DNA of 64,000 bases from Brachybacterium saurashtrense (GTDB lineage: Bacteria; Actinomycetota; Actinomycetes; Actinomycetales; Dermabacteraceae), in contig NZ_CP031356.1 of assembly GCF_003355475.1 (NCBI RefSeq), forward strand, positions 1,302,001-1,366,000. The letters run 5' to 3'. The translations under genes were made by a program, and so were the position numbers. The notes below the pieces were generated by a model. That model made no database searches and had not been told where the DNA came from. It saw only the letters and a program-made list of their open reading frames with translations. Of this stretch, positions 39,157 through 48,500 are shown in pieces. Position 1 is the stretch's first letter. Every line of letters starts with the position of its first letter.

Positions 39157-41861
39157 AGGGCCTCCGCCCGCTCCCCGCGCAGCGTCTGCTCCGACCAGCG
39201 CGACAGCGCCGCCCGGTCGATCTTCGAGTTGTGGCGGATGTCGGTGGGAAGCGCGCTGGTGGTGAACACCGCCACCACCTCCGCGCCCGCGCGCTCGCGG
39301 ACGCTGCGGCGCACCGCCTCCTGCAGGGACGCCTCCGCGGGACGGGGCCGTCCCGGCTTCCCCGGGCGGTAGCCCTCGTCGGTCTCGAGAATCACCACCA
39401 CCTGCTGGGTGCCGCGGGGGCCGACGGCGGCGGCACCGGCGCGGCGCACCGTGGGCACCGCCTCCGCGGCGTCCTCCACCACCACCGGCGTGAACGGGCC
39501 CTGGGCGGTGGAGAGCACGTGGCCGGCACGCCCCTCGATCCACAGCCGCCCCTCGGCGTCCAGATGGCCCACGTCCCCGGTGGCGTGCCAGCCCTCGAAG
39601 CGCATCGAGGTGTGGGTGGTGCGCCACAGCATCAGGTAGCGGTCGCGCACGTGCGGGGCGCGGATCAGCACCTCGCCGATCGCGCCGGGCTCCTCGGTGA
39701 TCTCGCCGGTGGTGCGGCCCAGCTCGTCCATCACCGCGATCGCGATCTCCACCCGCGGGACCGGCCGGCCCACGCACACCCCGGCGCCATCGCCGGCCGC
39801 CTCGATGCCCTCGAGGTCGGTGGCGGCGACGGCCAGGCACTCGGTCATGCCGTACGGGGTCAGGGCGCGCGCCTCGGGCATGAGGGTGCGCAGCTCGCGC
39901 AGCAGCTGCGCGGGGATCGGGGCGCCGGCGGAGAAGAAGCTCGCCGCCCCGGCCATCGCGGCGCGGCCCTCGTCGTCCAGCTGGTGCGCGGTCTCGATGA
40001 TGCTGCGCAGCGCGGCGGGGGCCGTGAACACGGCCGGCCGTCCCAGCGCGGCGATCGCCTCGGCCAGCGCGGGGGCGGTGAGATCGCCGGGCCGCATGAT
40101 GTCCATGTCCGGCACCACCGTGGGCGCGCCGAGCGCGGGGCCCAGCAGCGCGAAAGTCGCGAAGCCAGCCACCAGGCCGCGCTCCGGGGCGAGATCGAGG
40201 GTGTCCCCCACCGCTGTGAACATCGCGCCCAGCTGGGCGTGGGTGAGCACGGCGCCCTTGGCGGGGCCGGTGGAGCCGGAGGTGAACAGGATCGCCGCGT
40301 CCGCGTCGGGCGCGGGCTGCGGCGCGTCCAGCGGCGCCCCGAGCTCGCGCATCATCGCGCCGGAGCGGGCCAGCTCGGCGATGGAGGTCTCCACGCCGAG
40401 GGCGACCCGATCCACCGTGGGCAGCTGCTCGACCGAGAGCCTCCGGCCGGGCCAGCCCAGGGCGCGGGCCCCTGCCAGGGCGCGGCGGATGCCGATGAAC
40501 CAGTCCGGATGGGAGCCGATCACGGCGCGGGTGAGCCCGGCCGTCCCCAGGCCGGCGTCCGCCACCACGGCGACGGCGCCGATCCGGAAGCAGGCGTAGA
40601 GCACGCCGGTGAGATCCGCGCCCGGGGTGATCAGCAGGCTCACCCGGTCGCCGGGCCGCACCCCGTGGGCGAGCAGACCGGCGGCGATGTCGTCCACCCG
40701 GCGGTCCAGCAGGGACCAGGAGATCTCGCGGCGCTCCCCGTCGTCCGTGCCCAGCTCCACCACGGCCGGTCGGTGCGCGTGCAGCGGATCGTGGGCGAGC
40801 TCGGTGATGCGTGCGCCGACGGGACGCGTCGGGGCGGGCTCCGCCCAGGAGGAGACGGGCCGCCAGGCGGGAGCGGCGGTGCGCGGCTCCTCGGCGGTGC
40901 CGAAGGTGGTGTGCAGCCAGTCGGCGACCAGGCCCGCGACGTCGGCGTCCTCCCACACCAGGTGGGAGGCCTTCTCGAAGCGGTGCACGTCTGCGTGGGG
41001 GACCCGCTGGATGAGGTCCCGCAGGAACCTGTCCGAGAAGGTGATGTCCTTGGGCCCCCAGGCGAACAGGGTGGGGACCTGCAGTCCGGCCAGCCCCTCG
41101 GCGACCCGCTCCAGGGTGGGGCGGGAGGGGTGATCCGCGGCGGCCGGGATGTCGGCGACGAACTGGTCGATGCCCAGGCGGCGGGAGCGTCGGCGGTAGG
41201 GCGCGAGGTACGCGTCCTGCACCTCCTGCGGCAGCGCGGGCTTCGACAGCGAGAGGGTGGTGCGCAGGAAGGCGTCGGTGAGCGAGGTGGACGCGGTGCG
41301 GAACCCGGGGGCGGTGGCGAGCTGCAGCGCCTTGGGGAGGGCCTCCTCCAGCTTCTGGTGCACGCCGGTGTTGGTGAGGATCATCCCGGCCACGTCGTGG
41401 CGGTTGTCCAGCGCCCAGCCGGCGGAGATCAGACCGCCCCAGTCGTGGCCCACGGTCACCACGGGGCCGCGCAGCGACAGCGCGTCCGTGAGCAGGGACA
41501 GGTCCGTGATGCGGTCCTGGTAGCGGCGGGTCACGCCGGTGCGCTCCGAGTACCCCATCTCCAGCTGGTCCACCGCGATCAGCCGCCAGGGGATGTCCTC
41601 CCGCACCAGGGAGCGGAAGAGGAAGGAGTAGGTGGGGTTGCCGTGCACGGCCAGCAGCGTGCCGCGCGGGGTGATGCCGCGCTCGGCGAGCAGCGGGCCG
41701 GAGTCCAGCAGGTGCCAGCGGCGCACCTCGCCGGTGTGGTCGCGCACCTCCATCGTGCGGTGCAGGCGCGGGTCCACGCCCGGCTGCGGCGGGATCTCCT
41801 GGGCTGCCGGGTCGCTCGCCCGGCGGCGGCCGATGCCGCGAATGCTGCGGGGGCTGTTCAC
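39153..41861 (-). CDS. oleBC: OleBC fusion: beta-lactone decarboxylase plus beta-lactone synthetase
   Basis: About 902 residues. The OleB half (about 35-350) is a haloalkane-dehalogenase-like hydrolase with HGNPTYS (73-79), nucleophile Asp140 in VGHDWGG and a catalytic His in ASHLVWED. The OleC half (about 385-902) is an AMP-binding enzyme with FTSGSTGPAKG, YGMTECL and a C-terminal HNSKIDR. OleC closes the beta-hydroxy acid to a cis-beta-lactone; OleB decarboxylates it to the alkene. Fusion of the two is known in actinobacteria such as Micrococcus. The GTG at 41861 overlaps the oleA stop. Confidence 0.92.
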   Translation of the reverse strand: MNSPRSIRGIGRRRASDPAAQEIPPQPGVDPRLHRTMEVRDHTGEVRRWHLLDSGPLLAERGITPRGTLLAVHGNPTYSFLFRSLVREDIPWRLIAVDQLEMGYSERTGVTRRYQDRITDLSLLTDALSLRGPVVTVGHDWGGLISAGWALDNRHDVAGMILTNTGVHQKLEEALPKALQLATAPGFRTASTSLTDAFLRTTLSLSKPALPQEVQDAYLAPYRRRSRRLGIDQFVADIPAAADHPSRPTLERVAEGLAGLQVPTLFAWGPKDITFSDRFLRDLIQRVPHADVHRFEKASHLVWEDADVAGLVADWLHTTFGTAEEPRTAAPAWRPVSSWAEPAPTRPVGARITELAHDPLHAHRPAVVELGTDDGERREISWSLLDRRVDDIAAGLLAHGVRPGDRVSLLITPGADLTGVLYACFRIGAVAVVADAGLGTAGLTRAVIGSHPDWFIGIRRALAGARALGWPGRRLSVEQLPTVDRVALGVETSIAELARSGAMMRELGAPLDAPQPAPDADAAILFTSGSTGPAKGAVLTHAQLGAMFTAVGDTLDLAPERGLVAGFATFALLGPALGAPTVVPDMDIMRPGDLTAPALAEAIAALGRPAVFTAPAALRSIIETAHQLDDEGRAAMAGAASFFSAGAPIPAQLLRELRTLMPEARALTPYGMTECLAVAATDLEGIEAAGDGAGVCVGRPVPRVEIAIAVMDELGRTTGEITEEPGAIGEVLIRAPHVRDRYLMLWRTTHTSMRFEGWHATGDVGHLDAEGRLWIEGRAGHVLSTAQGPFTPVVVEDAAEAVPTVRRAGAAAVGPRGTQQVVVILETDEGYRPGKPGRPRPAEASLQEAVRRSVRERAGAEVVAVFTTSALPTDIRHNSKIDRAALSRWSEQTLRGERAEAL

Positions 41862-42889
41862 CACTCGACCTCCATCATCGCCGTGTTCAGTCCGGAGCCC
41901 ACACCCATCAGCAGCACCCGCTGCCCGCGACGGATGTCGTCCTGGACGTGCGCGAGCGCCATCGGCACCGCTTCCGCGGCGACGTTGCCCCAGTCCGCCA
42001 GCGTGACCGGGATCCGCTCCATCCCCACCCCGGTGATGGTGGAGAAGTTGCGGATGTACACGGAGGAGACCTGGTGCGGGATCACGTAGTCGAGGCTCTT
42101 GAAGTCGTACCCGGCCTCGTTGGCGCCCTTCCAGGTGTCCAGGATCAGCTGGATCCCGTTCTCCAGCAGCCCCGCGGAATCCGTGCGCATGTCCTGCATG
42201 TTCGCCACGCACAGCTCATGGTGCTCGGTGCCGGCGCGGGACTGGGTGTGCTTGAGCCGGTGGCCCTCGGGGTGGACGTCCGCCGGGCCCAGCACGGCCG
42301 CCGCGGCACCGGAGCCGAGGGTGAGCGAGGCGAACTGGTTGTTGAAGTCCGCGCGGGTGGAGCTCTTCGCGTTCAGCCGCTCCACGGTGCCGCGCTGCAC
42401 CTCCTCGACGTCCTCCGCGCCCACGATCAGGGCGTACTTGATCTGGCCGGAGTCGATCATCCCCGCCGCCATCGTCATCGCGTTGACGAAGCCCAGGCAG
42501 GCGTTGGTGATGTCGAAGTTCATGCAGCTCGAGGGCATGCCCAGCGAGTGGTGGATGCCGGTGGAGACGGCGGGCTCGAGGTGCTGGCGGGACACCGAGG
42601 CGTTGATCAGCAGGCCCACCTGGTCGCGCATGATCCCGGCCTTGGCCATGGCGCGCTCGGCGGCGAGCACCACGCCCTGCTTCCAGCCGTTCTCGCGGTC
42701 GCGCCACCAGCGCCGCTCGTAGACGCCGGCCACGCGCTGCAGCACACCCTTGGGCAGGCGCAGCCGCTTGCGGGCCGGGGAGAGCATGTCGTCGATCTCG
42801 TCCGAGGTGACCGTCACCTGCGGGACGGTCATCTCCACCGCCAGCAGAGACGTGTTCGTGTGGACGATCCCTGTGTTCCCGTTCCCCAT
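41858..42889 (-). CDS. oleA: OleA: acyl-CoA head-to-head condensing enzyme
   Basis: 343 residues, thiolase fold related to KAS III. Catalytic Cys131 (ITNACLGF), His272 (VIPHQVS), Asn302 (DWGNV), and Glu105 in HLEPA, matching the Glu from the neighbouring subunit that serves as base in OleA. It condenses two fatty acyl-CoAs to a 2-alkyl-3-ketoacid, the first step in making long-chain internal olefins. GAGGTAG precedes the ATG. The presence of OleBC and OleD directly downstream separates it from FabH. Confidence 0.93.
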   Translation of the reverse strand: MGNGNTGIVHTNTSLLAVEMTVPQVTVTSDEIDDMLSPARKRLRLPKGVLQRVAGVYERRWWRDRENGWKQGVVLAAERAMAKAGIMRDQVGLLINASVSRQHLEPAVSTGIHHSLGMPSSCMNFDITNACLGFVNAMTMAAGMIDSGQIKYALIVGAEDVEEVQRGTVERLNAKSSTRADFNNQFASLTLGSGAAAAVLGPADVHPEGHRLKHTQSRAGTEHHELCVANMQDMRTDSAGLLENGIQLILDTWKGANEAGYDFKSLDYVIPHQVSSVYIRNFSTITGVGMERIPVTLADWGNVAAEAVPMALAHVQDDIRRGQRVLLMGVGSGLNTAMMEVEW

Positions 42890-42995
42890 CAGCGTGCGCT
42901 ACCTCGTCGTTCCGTGTGGCCGTCGTGGTGCCGGGTCGCCGCAGCGCCCCCGGCACATCCGTGCGCCATTGTCACACCTGCCCCTGGGGACTCCC

Positions 42996-43991
42996 TCACG
43001 GGGTGGTGGATCCCACGTCCGTCCCGTCCTCGCCGTCGGGCCCGCCGTCCTCGCCGTCGAGGTGATGGCCCAGATGGTGCCGGGCGAAGGCGAGGCTCTG
43101 GCGCAGCGTGCGCTCCCGGATCTCGGCGTTGCTGCTGGTGGTGACCTCCAGCAGCACGGACCCCTCCCAGCCGCGGTTCGCCAGGCGGCGCAGCACCTCG
43201 GCGCAGGGCTGGTTGCCCTCGCCGGGCGGCAGGTGCTCGTCCTTGGTGGTGCGGCCCGAGCCGTCGGTGAGGTGCAGGTGGCTGAGTCGGTCGCCGAGGC
43301 GCTCGATCATCTCCAGCGCATCGTCTCCCGCGGTCGCCGCGTGGGAGAGATCCACGGTGACGTGGCGGTAGTCCTCGTCGGTGGGGTCGTGGTCCGGGTA
43401 GTAGTTCAGCAGCTCCCGCACCCCCAGCCGCCACGGGTACATGTTCTCCACGGCGATCGCGATGCCGTGCTCCTCCTCCAGGCGGGCCACGCCCTCCACG
43501 AAGCCGCGGGCGTACTTCCCCTGCCAGCGGAACGGCGGGTGGGCCACGATCGTGGCCACGTCGAGCTCACGGGCGATCTCGAGCGTCCGCTCGATCTTCA
43601 CCCAGGCGTCCTTCCCCCACAGGCCCTGCAGGAAGAACAGCGTGGGCGCATGGAGGGAGAGGATCGGCAGCTCGTAGCGCTCGGAGTACTCCCGCAGGAT
43701 CTCCGGGTCCTGGCTGTCGCGCGGGTAAGAGACCATCACCTCCATCCCGTCGTACCCGATCTCGTGGGCGAGCCGGAACGCCTCCTCCACCCCCGCCGGG
43801 AACACCGAGGAGGTGGACAGTCCCACCGGAATCCGGCGCTGCGGATCCTGGTCGCTGCGCGGGTCCCCGGCGGTGAGTCGACGGGAGAGCTTCTCCCGCG
43901 CGGTGCGGTGCGCGCTGCTGGGCCGCGTGTACGGCTTGCGGGTGCCGGGACGCGGCGCCTCCGCCGAACGATGGTCACGACGTGGGCTCAC
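42996..43991 (-). CDS. Sugar phosphate isomerase/epimerase-like TIM-barrel protein
   Basis: 331 residues. After a basic, disordered N-terminal region (about 1-50) comes an AP-endonuclease-2-type TIM barrel: GLSTSSVFPAGVEEAFRLA, YDGMEVMVSY, LSLHAPT, IVAHPP, VENMYPW, VDLSHAATAG, HLHLTDG and LLEVTTS, with His/Glu/Asp metal ligands at strand ends. It could be an isomerase or an endonuclease-IV-like enzyme; I cannot tell. GTG at 43991 has GAGGAGAAG just ahead. It lies 106 bases before oleA on the same strand but need not be functionally linked. Confidence 0.75.
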   Translation of the reverse strand: MSPRRDHRSAEAPRPGTRKPYTRPSSAHRTAREKLSRRLTAGDPRSDQDPQRRIPVGLSTSSVFPAGVEEAFRLAHEIGYDGMEVMVSYPRDSQDPEILREYSERYELPILSLHAPTLFFLQGLWGKDAWVKIERTLEIARELDVATIVAHPPFRWQGKYARGFVEGVARLEEEHGIAIAVENMYPWRLGVRELLNYYPDHDPTDEDYRHVTVDLSHAATAGDDALEMIERLGDRLSHLHLTDGSGRTTKDEHLPPGEGNQPCAEVLRRLANRGWEGSVLLEVTTSSNAEIRERTLRQSLAFARHHLGHHLDGEDGGPDGEDGTDVGSTTP

Positions 43992-44088
43992 GGCTTCTCC
44001 TCGGGGTGGACGGGCGTGGTCAGTATGCAACAGGGCGGCGCCTACACTCGCAGGCGTCCCGACCGCGCCCACCCTCGGAGCCCCACGC

Positions 44089-44697
44089 ATGGCCAAGCTG
44101 CACTTCAAGTACGGAGCGATGAACTCCGGGAAGTCCGACACGCTGATCAAGACCGCCTACAACTACGACGAGCGCGGCCTGGACACCCTCACCGTCAAGC
44201 CGGCGCTGGACACCAAGGGCGAGGACTGGGTGGTGGCCCGCGGCGGGGCCCGACGGCGGGTGGACGTGCTCGCCGCGGAGGGCGACGACCTGCGCGCACG
44301 GGTGAACTCGACGGCCGACGAGCGCGACCTGCGTCCCCTGCACTGCGTGCTGGTGGACGAAGCCCAGTTCCTGGAGCCCGCGCAGATCGACGACCTGTTC
44401 CGGATCGCGAAGCTCGATGGCGTCTCGGTGATCTGCTACGGGCTGCGCACGGACTTCCGCACCGCGATGTTCCCGGGGGCGCGGCGCCTGGTGGAGCTCG
44501 CGGACAACATCGAGAAGCTGCCCACGATGTGCCGCTGCGGCTCCCAGGCGGAGTTCAACTGCCGCGCCGTGGACGGTCGCTTCGTGTTCGAGGGCGCCCA
44601 GGTCGCGATCGACGGCGCGCAGACCACCTACATGTCGCTGTGCGGCCCGTGCTTCATGCAGGAGGAGGCGCGGGCCGGCGTCCACGTGCTGGGCTGA
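44089..44697 (+). CDS. tdk: Thymidine kinase (type II)
   Basis: 202 residues. P-loop GAMNSGKS (10-17), DEAQF (Walker B), a lasso region with the structural zinc cysteines CRCG and CGPC, and the substrate loop near TTYMSLCG. It salvages thymidine to dTMP. GGAG lies a few bases before the ATG at 44089 and a TACACT box (44043-44048) is a possible -10. Divergent from the TIM-barrel gene. Confidence 0.94.
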   Translation: MAKLHFKYGAMNSGKSDTLIKTAYNYDERGLDTLTVKPALDTKGEDWVVARGGARRRVDVLAAEGDDLRARVNSTADERDLRPLHCVLVDEAQFLEPAQIDDLFRIAKLDGVSVICYGLRTDFRTAMFPGARRLVELADNIEKLPTMCRCGSQAEFNCRAVDGRFVFEGAQVAIDGAQTTYMSLCGPCFMQEEARAGVHVLG

Positions 44698-44702
44698 GCG
44701 GA

Positions 44703-44738
44703 CCGCACGGTCGGGAGCGTCGGTCCCCGGCCGTGCGG
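44703..44738. terminator. Bidirectional hairpin between tdk and YtxH-like gene
   Basis: CCGCACGG (44703-44710) pairs with CCGTGCGG (44731-44738), extended inside by CGGG/CCCG after a mismatch. It lies between convergent genes. Confidence 0.6.
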
Positions 44739-44758
44739 CGGGACCGCGGAGGCCCGCC

Positions 44759-45175
44759 TCAGGTGCTGAGGGGGCGGTCCTCGCCGAGCTCGGCGTCGCC
44801 GCCGGCATCGGCCGTGCCCGCGGAGTCCTCGGCCATCGCGGCCGCGTCCTCGTCGAGCCCGTCGGCTCCGGTCCCGTCCGCCTCGGTGCCGTCGGCGGAG
44901 CTCCCGGAGAGACGCTCGCGGGCGGCGCCCGCGGCCCCGGCGACCGCGCCCTGCGCCGTCGCCGCCACCTCCGGCCCCTTCTCCCGCACCGTCTCGGCGG
45001 TCTCCTGCGCGACCCGCGCGGTGGTCTCCCGCGCCTGCGCGGCACGGCGCTGCACCTCGGGGTCCTCGGCGACCCGGTGGGCAGTGCGCTCGAGGGATTC
45101 ATACGGTCCGCGGCCCGCACGGGAGCCGATCACGAAGCCGATCGCGAGTCCGGCCAGGAAGATGACCTTCTTCAT
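44759..45175 (-). CDS. YtxH-like small membrane-anchored protein
   Basis: 138 residues. An N-terminal membrane segment (MKKVIFLAGLAIGFVIGSRAG) is typical of YtxH-like proteins and is followed by a charged helical stretch with Ala/Glu/Arg periodicity (coiled coil, about 40-95) and an acidic Asp/Glu/Ala/Gly tail. Function is unknown; such proteins are often stress-related. GGAGG lies upstream of the ATG. Converges on tdk. Confidence 0.75.
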   Translation of the reverse strand: MKKVIFLAGLAIGFVIGSRAGRGPYESLERTAHRVAEDPEVQRRAAQARETTARVAQETAETVREKGPEVAATAQGAVAGAAGAARERLSGSSADGTEADGTGADGLDEDAAAMAEDSAGTADAGGDAELGEDRPLST

Positions 45176-45561
45176 CACTGCCTCCAACGTCGTCGGTGTG
45201 CCTGCATCGTGCCACAGCCCGGTGAACGGGCGCGGGCGCGCCGACCGACCGGTCCCTCCGCCGGCCCCGCGCATCCGTCCCGCCGGTGCCCCGGGGGCGG
45301 GCCGCCGACGCCCTCTCGGCGACGGGATCAGGAGCGCGAGGAGGACGCGTTCCGGGTGAGCTCCGGGGCCTGAGTCGGGTTCGTCCCACTTCGGTCCCGC
45401 TTCGGTCACAGAACCTCCACGAACCGGGCCCTCCGGCGGCCTCGACCGCCCCGCGGAGGACATACGATCGAAGCGCGCGGCATGCCCCGTCGGCGCAGCA
45501 GCCCCACAGCCCCACAGCCCCACCGCACCGTCGCGGTGCCCGTCCTCGAGGAGGATCCCTG
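45176..45561 (+). promoter_or_regulatory. putA upstream region with direct repeats
   Basis: 386 bases without a supported gene. CTTCGGTC occurs twice, 11 bases apart (45389-45396 and 45400-45407), on one helix face, a possible activator site. A TACGAT near 45464 may be a -10. The 8-base unit GCCCCACA repeats almost three times at 45501-45523. AGGAGG at 45549-45554 decides the TTG start of putA. Confidence 0.45.
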
Positions 45562-48500
45562 TTGTCGTCCGTGCCCGCCCCGCACTCCCCGCACCAGCCC
45601 GACCCCGGCGCCATCCCCTCCGCCGAGGAGGTCGCCGCGCAGGTCCGCTCCTGGGTCGACGCCGCCGCCGCGCACCCCGTGCCGGGACCGGCGAAGATGC
45701 TCTCCGACCTGCTGCAGGATCCGAAGGGACTGGACTTCACGCTCGCCTTCGTGGACCGGGTGATCCGCCCCGAGGACCCCCGCGCCGCCGCCGTCGAGCT
45801 GCGCCGCCTCGCCCAGGACCCGCCGGCGTTCCTCCCCGCCCCGCTGCGACGCGTGATCGGCCTCGGCGGCGCCGCCTCGGGCCTCGCCCCGTCGGTGGTC
45901 GTCCCCACCGCGCAGGCCGCCATGCGGCGGATGGTGGGGCACCTGATCCTCGACGCCCGGCCCCGGCCGCTGACCGCCGCCGTCCAGCGCCTCACGGCCG
46001 ACGGCACGAAGCTGAACATCAACCTCCTCGGCGAGGCCGTGCTCGGTGCGCAGGAGGCGGCCCGTCGCCTCGAGGGCGTGCGCGAGCTCGTGGCCCGGGA
46101 GGACGTGGACTACGCCTCGATCAAGGTGTCCTCGATCGTGGACCACCTGCCGCTGTGGGCGGCCGACGAGACCGTCGAGCACATCGTCGAGACCCTGCTG
46201 CCGCTGTACCTCGAGGCCGCCCGCGGCGACCACCCCACGTTCCTGAACATGGACATGGAGGAGTACCGCGATCTCGAGCTGACGCTGCGCGTGTTCGAGA
46301 CCCTGCTGGACCGCCCCGAACTGATGTCCCTGCAGGCCGGGATCGTGCTGCAGGCCTATCTGCCCGACGCCCCCACCGCCATGGCCCGGGTGCGCCGCTT
46401 CGCGGAGCGCCGCGTGGCCGCCGGCGGAGCGCCGATCAAGGTGCGCCTGGTCAAGGGCGCGAACCTCGCGATGGAGCAGGTGGACGCCTCCGTGCACGGG
46501 TGGACCCAGGCGCCGCTGCTGTCCAAGGAGGCCACCGACGCCCAGTACAAGCGGATGCTCATCGAGGCCCTCCACCCCGACCGGCTCGAGGCGGTGCAGC
46601 TCGGCGTGGCCGGGCACAACCTCTTCGACGTCGCCTTCGCGCACCTGCTGATGCGGGAGCGGTCGATCCCCGCCGGCCCCGGCCACGGCGTGGAGTTCGA
46701 GATGCTCGCCGGGATGGCGCCCGGGCAGCAGGCCGTGGTCCGCGAGGCGACCGGGACGATGCGGCTGTACGTGCCGATCGTGCACCCGCGCCACTTCGAC
46801 GTGGCCGTCTCCTACCTGGTGCGCCGTCTCGAGGAGAACGCCTCCTCGGAGAACTTCCTCTCCGCCGCCTTCGAGCTCGACACCTCGGAGCAGCTCTTCG
46901 CCCGCGAGCAGGACCGCTTCGCGCGAGCGCTCGAGCAGGCGCTGCGGGAGACCTCCCTGCCCACCCACCGCGACCAGGACCGCGGCGCGGAGGTGCGGGG
47001 CGCGGCCGGTCCGCTGCCGCTGGGCTCCCCGGCCGTGCCCGCCGTGCCCGGCGCGTTCCGCAACACGCCCGACACCGACCTCTCCACCGCCGCGAACCAG
47101 GCGTGGGCCGCCCGGATCACGCACCGCATCCGCGGCTCCGAGCTGGGGCAGGCGGAGGTGCGCGCCGCCCGCCTGGAGACGGTCGAGGCCGTGGACTCCG
47201 TGCTCGCCACCGCCGTGGCGGCCCAGCCCGCCTGGGAGGCGCTCGGCGTCGAGAAGCGCGCGATGATCCTGCGCCGCGTGGCCGGGACCCTCGCCGCGCA
47301 CCGCGGCGAGCTGCTCGAGGTGATGGCCTCGGAGACCGGCAAGACCCTCGAGCAGGGCGATCCGGAGGTGAGCGAGGCGATCGACTTCGCCCTCTACTAC
47401 GCGGAGCAGGCCGAGCAGCTCGCCCGCCGCACGGACCTGGTGGGCCGGGCCCGCCCGCTCACCCTGGTCACCCCGCCGTGGAACTTCCCCGTGGCCATCC
47501 CCACCGGCGGCGCCCTGGCCGCACTGGTCACCGGCAGCGCCGTGGTGATGAAGCCCGCGCCCCAGTCCCGTCGCTGCGGCGCCCTGATCGGGCGCCTGCT
47601 GCACGAGGCCGGCGTGCCCGAGGGCGTGTTCACGCTGGTGGACGTCCCCGAGAACGAGGTGGGGCGGGCGCTGATCGCGGATGAGCGGATCTCGCAGCTC
47701 ATCCTCACCGGCGCCTCGGACACCGCCGCGATGTTCGCCTCCTGGCGCCCCGAGCTGCGGATCCTCGCCGAGACCAGCGGCAAGAACTCGATCATCGTCA
47801 CGCCCCAGGCCGATCTGGACCTCGCCGCCCGGGACGTGGCCGCGAGCGCCTTCGGCCATGCCGGGCAGAAGTGCTCGGCGGCGTCCCTGGTGATCACCGT
47901 CGGTTCGGTGACGCACTCCCGCCGCTTCTCCGCCCAGCTCGCCGACGCGGTGCTGAGCCTGCACGTGGGCGCCCCCACCGATCCGACGGTGCAGATGGGG
48001 CCCGTGATCGAGCCGCCCGGCGAGAAGCTCCGCTCCGGTCTAACGGAGCTCTCCGACGGCGAGACCTGGCTCTCGAGGCCCCGGCAGCTGGACGAGGAGG
48101 GACGCACCTTCTCCCCCGGCGTGCGCACCGGGGTGCAGGAGGGCTCGCCCTTCCACCTGACCGAGTACTTCGGCCCGGTGCTCGGCGTGATCCACGCCGA
48201 GACCCTCGAGGACGCGGTGCGGATCCAGAACGGCACCGCCTACGGCCTCACCGCCGGCCTGCATTCGCTGGAGCCCGCGGAGATCGCCTGGTGGACCGAG
48301 CACGTCGAGGCCGGGAACCTGTACGTGAACCGCGGCATCACCGGCGCGATCGTGGAGCGGCAGCCCTTCGGCGGGTGGAAGCGCTCCGCGATCGGGCAGA
48401 CCGCGAAGGCCGGCGGGCCGAACTACCTCGTGCACCTCACCGACTGGGCCGACGCCGGCGACGTCCCCGATGCGCTCGTCGATCCCGAGCAGTGGCTGGC

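Noticed and set aside
39231-42089. 952-codon plus-strand frame over the ole genes
   Set aside because: Antisense to the OleA and OleBC genes, which carry complete catalytic motifs.
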